Under the pieces are notes generated by a model. The model saw nothing but the letters and a program-made list of their open reading frames with translations, did no database searches and had not been told where the DNA came from. A stretch of 17,265 bases of DNA. It comes from JBFKUL01 sp041635755 (lineage in GTDB: Bacteria > Pseudomonadota > Gammaproteobacteria > Burkholderiales > SG8-39). The first letter of the stretch is position 1, and each line of letters opens with the position of its first letter. The stretch is taken from NCBI GenBank assembly GCA_041635755.1, contig JBFKUL010000028.1, positions 1 through 17,265 of the forward strand, read 5' to 3'. Positions 1-5,246 of this stretch are shown in pieces. Position numbers and translations under genes: made by a program.

Positions 1-222
1 ACCACGCTCATGAAGCAGACCATCGCGAACAAGGGCGTGGCGCAGGTCGCCGAACTGCGCCAGGCGTGCATCGAGTCGGATGTTCAGCTGATCGGCTGCC
101 AGATGACCGTCGATCTGTTCGGCTACTCGCGCGACGACTTTCTGCCCGAAGTCACGGAGTACGTCGGCGCAGCCACCTTCTTGCCGAAGGCGCGGGACGC
201 TGATGTGAGTCTGTTTATCTGA
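1..222 (+). CDS. DsrE/DsrF-like family protein, C-terminal part (gene runs off the left edge)
   Basis: Only the last 73 residues are visible; the frame is open to base 1 and stops with TGA at 220-222. The fragment has the C-terminal pattern of DsrE/DsrF/DsrH-like small cytoplasmic proteins: a Cys in 'QACIESDVQLIGCQMTVDLF', then an acidic-aromatic stretch and a final 'DVSLFI'. The Cys of the GCQM segment is the position usually conserved in this family, whose members are linked to sulfur relay or persulfide chemistry, though many have no known role. The FadL-family gene starts 33 bases downstream on the same strand with no terminator between, so the two are probably co-transcribed. The N-terminal half and start lie outside the window, so the subfamily cannot be settled. 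Confidence 0.72.
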   Translation, partial: TTLMKQTIANKGVAQVAELRQACIESDVQLIGCQMTVDLFGYSRDDFLPEVTEYVGAATFLPKARDADVSLFI

Positions 223-255
223 TTCGCTGAATCAACAATAAAGGGGGAGGGGGAC

Positions 256-1509
256 ATGAAGGCGAAGAGCTTGAGGGCGGTGCTCGTTTGCGTGGCGCTC
301 ACGCCGGGCATGGCGCTGGCGACGACGGGCTATTTCCAGCACGGCTACGGCATCAAGTCGAAAAGCATGGGCGGGGTCGGCATCGCGCTGCCGCAGGACA
401 CGCTTGCCGCCGCATCCAATCCGGCCGGGATGGTGCATGTGGGCGGGCGCTTCGATATCGGCCTCGACTGGTTCCGGCCCAAGCGCGGCGCCGAAATCGT
501 CGGCAACGGCTTCGGCCTGAACGGCAACTACGACGCGAACGGCAGCCGCAGCTTCTGGATTCCCGAGTTCGGCTGGAACCGGATGATTCGCCCGGATCTT
601 TCATTCGGCGTTTCGGTTTTCGGCAACGGCGGCATGAATACCACCTATGATCGATCGCCGTTTACGGCATTTGGCGGCTCCAGCCCCGCGGGCGTCGACC
701 TGATTCAGCTGTTCATCGCGCCGACCCTCTCGTACAAGCTGAACGATCGCAACTCGGTCGGCGTGTCGTTGAACCTCGCGTATCAGCGCTTCAGTGCCGA
801 TGGCCTGCAGCCCTTTGCACCGCTTTCTTCCGATCCGGCCAACCTGACGAACCGCGGCGACGACAGCTCGACCGGGTGGGGATTGCGCATCGGCTGGCTC
901 GGCCAGATCACGGACAAGATCGCGTTGGGCGCAACGTACCAGACGAAAGCGCGCATGGATCCCTTCGAGAAGTACCGCGGACTGTTTGCCGAGGGCGGCG
1001 ATTTCGACATCCCCGAGAATTACGGCATCGGCATCGCGATCAAGGCGATGCCCAAGCTGACGCTCGCGGCGGACGTTCTGCGTATCAACTATGGCGACGT
1101 CAAGGCGGTCGGCAACCCGGCCGACTGCCTGTTCGTCGGCGCCTGCATGCTTGGTGCATCCAACGGCGGCGGCTTCGGCTGGCGCAATACGACCGTCTAC
1201 AAGTTCGGCGTAAGCTACGAGCAGTCGAAGACCCTGACGCTGCGCGCGGGATTCTCGTTCCTCGATCAGCCGATCCCGGCCTCGCAGACGTTCTTCAACA
1301 TCCTCGCGCCCGGCGTGGTCGAGAAGCACCTGACGTTCGGTGCGACCTGGACCACCGCAGGTGGCGGTGAGATCACGGTGGCGTACATGCACGCGTTCAA
1401 GGAGAACGTGAACGGTTCGGGATCGATTCCACCGGGATTCGGCGGCGGCGAGTCGAACTTGCGCATGCATCAGGACGCGCTCGGCGTAGCGTGGGGCATG
1501 AAGCTTTGA
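256..1509 (+). CDS. Outer-membrane transport protein, FadL/OMPP1/TodX family
   Basis: A 417-residue beta-barrel protein of the family that takes hydrophobic substrates (long-chain fatty acids, aromatics) across the outer membrane. Residues 1-22 form a Sec signal peptide with likely cleavage after 'GMALA'. The mature N-terminus (TTGYFQHGYGIKSKSMGG) and the 'ASNPAGM' segment at about 54-60 are the plug region typical of FadL, whose N-terminus lies inside the barrel. Alternating polar/aromatic strands follow to the end. Length is normal for the family. A purine-rich tract (AGGGGGAGGGGG) just before the ATG is a strong ribosome site. Two Cys (in 'ADCLFVGACML') could form a disulfide in a surface loop. 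The substrate cannot be read from sequence, so fadL is not assigned. Confidence 0.9.
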   Translation: MKAKSLRAVLVCVALTPGMALATTGYFQHGYGIKSKSMGGVGIALPQDTLAAASNPAGMVHVGGRFDIGLDWFRPKRGAEIVGNGFGLNGNYDANGSRSFWIPEFGWNRMIRPDLSFGVSVFGNGGMNTTYDRSPFTAFGGSSPAGVDLIQLFIAPTLSYKLNDRNSVGVSLNLAYQRFSADGLQPFAPLSSDPANLTNRGDDSSTGWGLRIGWLGQITDKIALGATYQTKARMDPFEKYRGLFAEGGDFDIPENYGIGIAIKAMPKLTLAADVLRINYGDVKAVGNPADCLFVGACMLGASNGGGFGWRNTTVYKFGVSYEQSKTLTLRAGFSFLDQPIPASQTFFNILAPGVVEKHLTFGATWTTAGGGEITVAYMHAFKENVNGSGSIPPGFGGGESNLRMHQDALGVAWGMKL

Positions 1510-1535
1510 TTTGAAGCAGCGCGAGAACGCCCACG

Positions 1536-1565
1536 GGGCCGGAGCGATCCGGCCCTTTTCGTTTT
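1536..1565 (+). terminator. Intrinsic terminator after the FadL-family gene
   Basis: Perfect 8-bp stem GGGCCGGA / TCCGGCCC closed by a GCGA tetraloop (GNRA type), followed by TTTTCGTTTT. It begins 27 bases after the FadL-family stop codon and ends before the promoter of the next operon, so it separates two transcription units. Confidence 0.9.
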
Positions 1566-1581
1566 GTGGTGCTCGCGCGGC

Positions 1582-1610
1582 TGGACGATCGGGCGTCGCT
1601 GGGAAATAAT
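1582..1610 (+). promoter_or_regulatory. Likely sigma-70 promoter of the four-gene operon
   Basis: A -35 element TGGACG (1582-1587, 4/6 to consensus), a 17-base spacer and a -10 element AATAAT (1605-1610, 5/6). The A+T-rich -10 stands out in this GC-rich context and lies just after the preceding terminator. Transcription would begin near 1616-1618, only 2-4 bases before the ATG at 1620, so the mRNA may be leaderless. Read by eye; no scoring was run. Confidence 0.5.
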
Positions 1611-1619
1611 GGGCCCGGC

Positions 1620-2018
1620 ATGGCCAGCATCAAGAACATCCCGGTTTCGGACGCGGGCGCGTTGAAGAACGAGCTGCGCAAGTACAAGCGCGGCCGCAAG
1701 CTCGACATCCGCCAATTCAACCAGGCGGCGCGGCTCGCGTGGCTCGGGCGCGTCTCGCTCTCGCCGCTCGATCCGGAGGATCCGGAGTGCGCGGCGTGGC
1801 TGCTGCACCTCGAGCAGCCCGAGGGACTTGCCGGAAAATTGCTGCAGCTCGACGAGGACCTGCTCGGTCGCATGCACGTGCTCGACGCCGAGCAAGGCGA
1901 GCGGCTCGCTCAGATCCTGCGCCAGGGGTTCGAGGCGCGCGCCAGGGATCTGAAAGCGCTCGAGCAACGCGAGTTCTATCTGGAGCACTTCCTGCGCCCC
2001 GACGAGAGCGAGGCCTGA
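1620..2018 (+). CDS. Conserved-looking hypothetical protein, first gene of the ligase-like/FecR operon
   Basis: A 132-residue protein I do not recognise. It is soluble, charged and leucine-rich, with no signal peptide or membrane segment. The N-terminus is basic ('NELRKYKRGRKLDI'), the middle contains 'LDPEDPECAAWLLHLEQPEG' with the only Cys, and the C-terminal half is predicted-helical with heptad-like Leu/Ala spacing. ATG 1620 is preferred over the in-frame GTG 1566 because a good promoter (1582-1610) lies between them and the extra 18 residues look non-protein-like. There is no clear Shine-Dalgarno. The stop TGA shares its last base with the ATG of the ligase-like gene, so translation is probably coupled and a role with that enzyme is likely. 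Confidence 0.75.
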   Translation: MASIKNIPVSDAGALKNELRKYKRGRKLDIRQFNQAARLAWLGRVSLSPLDPEDPECAAWLLHLEQPEGLAGKLLQLDEDLLGRMHVLDAEQGERLAQILRQGFEARARDLKALEQREFYLEHFLRPDESEA

Positions 2019-2878
2019 TGTCCGGACGGCCCGCACGCTGGATCCGGCTCGGGCTGGTCGAGCCGCTCGAATTGCACGCCGCCTACAGCGGCCTTGCGGC
2101 CGCGCAGGCGAGCGACGCGGCGCCGATCCTGCTGTGGGCACAGGCGAAGACGCATCTTTGCCTTGGGCAGAGCCAGGGCCTTGCCGAGCTCGACCCGGCC
2201 GTCGAGGTGCCCGTGGTGCGCCGTCCGCTCGGCGGCGGCCTGGTCTGGGTCGATGAGTTCCAGTACGTGTTCGTGCTGATCGCGCCGAAGCGCCATGCGC
2301 CCGGGCGCCCGGCGCGGTGGTGCGCCTGGGCCCTTGCGCCGGCGATCGCCACCTACCGCCACTTCAAGCTGCCCGCGTATCTGAACGAGCAGGACATCTG
2401 GCTGCACGGCCGCAAGATCGGCGGCAGCGGCGCGGCAACGATCGGCGAGTGTGCCGTCGTCGCATCGAGCTTCCTGTTGCGCTTTCCCGCCGAGCGCTTC
2501 GCGCAAAGCGTCGCCAGTTCGTCGCCTGAATTCCGCGCGTGGCTGCGCGAGGGCTTGTCGCTTGCCATGACCGAGTGGGCCGATCACGGCGCGTTGCCCG
2601 CCGAGCGCGATCTCGAGGAGACCTTCCGCGCACGCATCGAGGCGCAGCATGGCTGGCAGTTCGAGCACGCCTGGCCGGACGACGCCGAGCTCGCGGCGAT
2701 CGCCGAGGCGCGCGCCGAGCTCTGCGAGCCGATCGAGGATGACGCGCCGCGCAGCCTGCGCGACGGCATCAAGCTCAATGCCGACGCGCATCTCGTGGAA
2801 CGCACCAACGGCGACGCACCGGAGCGCGAACTGCGCGTCGGCCGACGCGTGAAGCGCGCGCGCGCTACCAACGGCTGA
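2018..2878 (+). CDS. Lipoate-protein ligase-like protein (BPL/LPL catalytic fold)
   Basis: A 286-residue cytoplasmic protein with the hallmarks of the biotin/lipoate protein ligase fold. 'RRPLGGGLVWVDE' (68-80) matches the RRxxGGGxVxxD adenylate/lipoyl-binding loop, and 'IWLHGRKIGGSGAA' (127-140) carries the likely catalytic Lys133. 'SFLLRF' (151-156) occupies the place of the usual LHHGTLL strand, which is altered here. Residues about 225-286 form a charged tail ending in a basic stretch ('RELRVGRRVKRARA'). LplA-type enzymes attach lipoate to E2/GcvH-like domains; variants serve the sHdr-LbpA sulfur-oxidation system. No lipoyl acceptor gene is visible here, so the acceptor is unknown. The ATG overlaps the previous stop by one base, and its own stop overlaps the next ATG by one base. 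Fold assignment is firmer than substrate. Confidence 0.82.
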   Translation: MSGRPARWIRLGLVEPLELHAAYSGLAAAQASDAAPILLWAQAKTHLCLGQSQGLAELDPAVEVPVVRRPLGGGLVWVDEFQYVFVLIAPKRHAPGRPARWCAWALAPAIATYRHFKLPAYLNEQDIWLHGRKIGGSGAATIGECAVVASSFLLRFPAERFAQSVASSSPEFRAWLREGLSLAMTEWADHGALPAERDLEETFRARIEAQHGWQFEHAWPDDAELAAIAEARAELCEPIEDDAPRSLRDGIKLNADAHLVERTNGDAPERELRVGRRVKRARATNG

Positions 2879-3261
2879 TGGCGCAGCCCACGGTGAGCGC
2901 GCGCCGGGCGCGCCGGCTCATCGTGTTCTCGAGCGACGCCATGTTGCGCGAGGCCGTGAGCCAGGCCCTGCCCGCGGGCTGGCAGGCGACGTTCGCTCAA
3001 ACCGTGTCCGAGGTCGGCGAGTTCCAGGACGTGCTGCTGCACCGTTTCGTGCTGCTCGATCTGGACGAGGCGCAGGCCTTCGATCCGGTGGCGATCGTCG
3101 AGGCCCTGCGCAGCGAAATGTTGCTCAACATCCCGATCTTCTGCTTTGGCGGTGACGCCGCCCTGCGCGACGCGGCCCGACTTGCGCGGGCTGATCGATT
3201 CTTCGAGCGTGGCGAGCTCGCCGCGCGGCTGCCGGATTGGTGCGAGCAGTTCGGTTGGTAG
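2878..3261 (+). CDS. Degenerate receiver-domain (REC-like) protein
   Basis: A 127-residue stand-alone protein with the alternating beta/alpha pattern of response-regulator receivers and no output domain. 'RRLIVFSSDAMLREAVSQAL' (12-31) fits beta1-alpha1, with Ser19-Asp20 where a pair of acidic residues is normal. 'RFVLLDLDE' (56-64) fits beta3, with Asp61 or Asp63 near the phosphoacceptor position. 'IPIFCFGGD' (85-93) fits beta4 without the usual Ser/Thr. 'ADRFFERGEL' (105-114) fits beta5-alpha5, with Arg in place of the conserved Lys. The missing acidic partner, Ser/Thr and Lys suggest a pseudo-receiver acting by protein contact rather than phosphorylation. The ATG overlaps the ligase-like gene's stop by one base. 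No sensor kinase is encoded nearby. Confidence 0.65.
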   Translation: MAQPTVSARRARRLIVFSSDAMLREAVSQALPAGWQATFAQTVSEVGEFQDVLLHRFVLLDLDEAQAFDPVAIVEALRSEMLLNIPIFCFGGDAALRDAARLARADRFFERGELAARLPDWCEQFGW

Positions 3262-3271
3262 GGGGAAACGC

Positions 3272-3955
3272 ATGCCAACAAGAAGAAACGTTCTCAAGGC
3301 GGCGGCCGCGGCGATGCTCGCCGCCAAGCTTGGAGCGCTGCGCGACGCGCTCGCCCGCGGCGAGCTGCAAAAGGGCGTTCATCGCGTGCGCGGCGATGCA
3401 CGCCTGAACGGCGCGCCCGCCAAGGAACGCATGGATGTGCGTGCCGGCGACGTCGTCACCACCGGCGCAGACGGCGAGCTGGTGTTCGTGATCTCGAAGG
3501 ACGCGATGCTGGTGCGCGCCAATTCGCGCGTCGAGATCGAGGGTACGGCCGGCGCGCTCGTCGCGAGCGGGTTGCGCATCCTGACGGGCGCGGTGCTCTC
3601 GGTGTTCTCGACCGGCGAGCCCAAGCGCGTCATCACCCCGACCGCGACCATCGGCATCCGCGGCACGGCGCTCTACGTGGAGACCCTGCCGGACCGGATC
3701 TACGCCTGCACCTGCTACGGCATCGCCGACCTGCAGTCGCTGCACGATCCGGCGGCGCGCGAGACCGTGCAGACGACGCATCACGACCAGCCGCGGTACA
3801 TCCTCGGCCCCGGCGCCGCCCAGGCCGCATCACAGACGATCGTGCGCGCGCCGGTGATCAACCATACCGACGCAGAGCTGATTTTCCTCGAAGGTCTGGT
3901 GGGCCGCGAGCCGCCGTTCTACGACTGGTTCGACAAGTACAAGACCGTGTATTAG
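3272..3955 (+). CDS. FecR-domain protein with a probable Tat signal
   Basis: A 227-residue protein starting at ATG 3272, ten bases after the previous stop and preceded by the ribosome site GGGGGAAA. The N-terminus 'MPTRRNVLKAAAAAMLAAKL' has a twin-arginine motif (TRRNVLK) before an Ala-rich hydrophobic stretch, so export by Tat is likely. Residues about 38-135 match the FecR domain ('VRAGDVVTTGADGELVFVIS', then 'TPTATIGIRGTALYVE'). The C-terminal part has 'YACTCYG' (C146, C148), 'THHDQPRYI' (H170, H171) and 'INHTDAELIFLEGLVGREPP', a pattern I recall from a FecR-like subgroup distinct from the anti-sigma FecR of iron uptake. No FecI or TonB receptor is adjacent. Tat export with a Cys/His set is compatible with cofactor or metal binding, but this is inference. 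Confidence 0.78.
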   Translation: MPTRRNVLKAAAAAMLAAKLGALRDALARGELQKGVHRVRGDARLNGAPAKERMDVRAGDVVTTGADGELVFVISKDAMLVRANSRVEIEGTAGALVASGLRILTGAVLSVFSTGEPKRVITPTATIGIRGTALYVETLPDRIYACTCYGIADLQSLHDPAARETVQTTHHDQPRYILGPGAAQAASQTIVRAPVINHTDAELIFLEGLVGREPPFYDWFDKYKTVY

Positions 3956-3962
3956 CGCCGCC

Positions 3963-5228
3963 TTAGCCCGCGTCGCGTGGCGGCAGGATTCCGAGGCGCT
4001 CGTACACCGGCCGGATCTCGCGCCGGATGTCCGGCAGTTTGCGCGCGTAGATCGCCGCAGCGAGCAGCGCAAGCATGCCCCCGAGCGCGAGCGTGAGCGG
4101 CGGATCGAGATAATGCGCGAGCGACCCCGCAACGAGCGCGCCCACCGGGCTCATGCCGAGAAACGACATGATGTAGAGCGCCGCGACGCGCGCGCGCATG
4201 CGATCCTCGACGATGGTCTGCAGCACCGTGTTGGTCGAGGCGGCGATGAGCATCATGCCCACGCCGGTGAGGTAGACGAGCGCGAGCGCAAGCCACAGCA
4301 TGTGCGTCAGCGTGAATGCGATTAATGCGAGGCCGGTGAACGCCGCCGAGAACGGCAGCAGCCGCAGCAGCCCGCGCACGGACTTGCGCGTCGCGAGATA
4401 CACCATGCCCGAGACGGCACCGAAGCCGCCGGCGCCGATCAGCAGGCCCAGGGTGTCGGAGCGGCCGGCGAAGATCTCTTTCGCGAACCAGGGCATCAGC
4501 GACTGGTGCGGCTGCACCGCGAAGCTGACGGCCGCGAGCAGCAGCAGCGCGCTGCGCGTGGGCAGAAAGCCGTAGGCGTAGCGCACGCCTTCCTGCAGTT
4601 GGTGCAGCCAGGTCTCGGCGCTGACCTCGCGAGAGCTCGGGCCGAGGCGCATCTGGAATAGCGCCCACAGCACCGCGAGGTACGAGACGCTGTTCAGCGC
4701 GAACCCCCAGCGTTCGCCCGCGCTCGCGATAATCAGCCCGCCGATCATCGGGCCGATGAAGCGCGCGCCGTTCATCAGGATCGAGCTGAAGGCGATCGCG
4801 TTCGGCAGGTCGTCTTTGCCGCCGACCAGCTCGACGAGGAAGGACTGGCGACCAGGGCTGTCGAACGCGTTCGCCAGACCGAGTACCAGGTTGCCCACGA
4901 TCAGGTGCCAAGGCTCGATCGCGCCGCTCACCACCAGCGCGAGCATGACGAGCGACTGCGCGAGCGCCACGCCCTGCGTCACGTAAAGCACCTTGCGCTT
5001 GTCGTAGCGGTCGATCCACACGCCCGCGACCGGCGCGAGCACGAGGAACGGGATTTGCAATGCAAAGGCCGCCAGTCCGAGCAGGAATGCCGACTCGCTC
5101 AGGCGATACACCAGCCAGCTGGTGGCGATCAGCTGCAGCCAGGTGCCGATCTGCGAGACGCCCTGACCCGCGAAGAACAGGCGGAAGTTGCGGTGTCGAA
5201 ACGCCCGCAGGCCGTGCGGCAGCTTCAT
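3963..5228 (-). CDS. MFS transporter, EntS-like (MFS_3) family
   Basis: A 421-residue inner-membrane protein with about twelve hydrophobic segments. It begins 'GLRAFRHRNFRLFFAGQGVS', the typical N-terminus of the MFS_3/EntS group of proton-driven exporters. 'GVWIDRYDKRKVLY' (about 89-102) is the cytoplasmic loop 2-3 signature (G-x-x-x-D-R-x-x-[KR]-[RK]), and 'NAFDSPGRQSFLVELVG' and 'ARFIGPMIGG' are characteristic of TM4-TM5 in this group. Related proteins export siderophores, drugs or metabolites; the substrate is not deducible. It lies 18 bases downstream of valS on the same strand, so read-through from valS is likely. It converges with the FecR-like gene, 7 bases away, with no convincing terminator between them. 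Confidence 0.88.
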   Translation of the reverse strand: MKLPHGLRAFRHRNFRLFFAGQGVSQIGTWLQLIATSWLVYRLSESAFLLGLAAFALQIPFLVLAPVAGVWIDRYDKRKVLYVTQGVALAQSLVMLALVVSGAIEPWHLIVGNLVLGLANAFDSPGRQSFLVELVGGKDDLPNAIAFSSILMNGARFIGPMIGGLIIASAGERWGFALNSVSYLAVLWALFQMRLGPSSREVSAETWLHQLQEGVRYAYGFLPTRSALLLLAAVSFAVQPHQSLMPWFAKEIFAGRSDTLGLLIGAGGFGAVSGMVYLATRKSVRGLLRLLPFSAAFTGLALIAFTLTHMLWLALALVYLTGVGMMLIAASTNTVLQTIVEDRMRARVAALYIMSFLGMSPVGALVAGSLAHYLDPPLTLALGGMLALLAAAIYARKLPDIRREIRPVYERLGILPPRDAG

Positions 5229-5246
5229 AGCCGCCCGCGTTCCAAC

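Noticed and set aside
601..1470. Long minus-strand open frame opposite the FadL-family gene
   Set aside because: Arg/Ala-rich shadow with no recognisable domain; the plus-strand frame is a clear FadL-family protein.
1566..1619. GTG 1566 as start of the 132-aa protein
   Set aside because: It begins in the tail of the terminator and the likely promoter -10 lies inside this extension; no ribosome site.
3957..3984. GCCGCC ... GGCGGC as a terminator between the FecR-like and MFS genes
   Set aside because: Only six pairs with a 16-base loop and no T-run on either strand; it lies within the MFS coding end.
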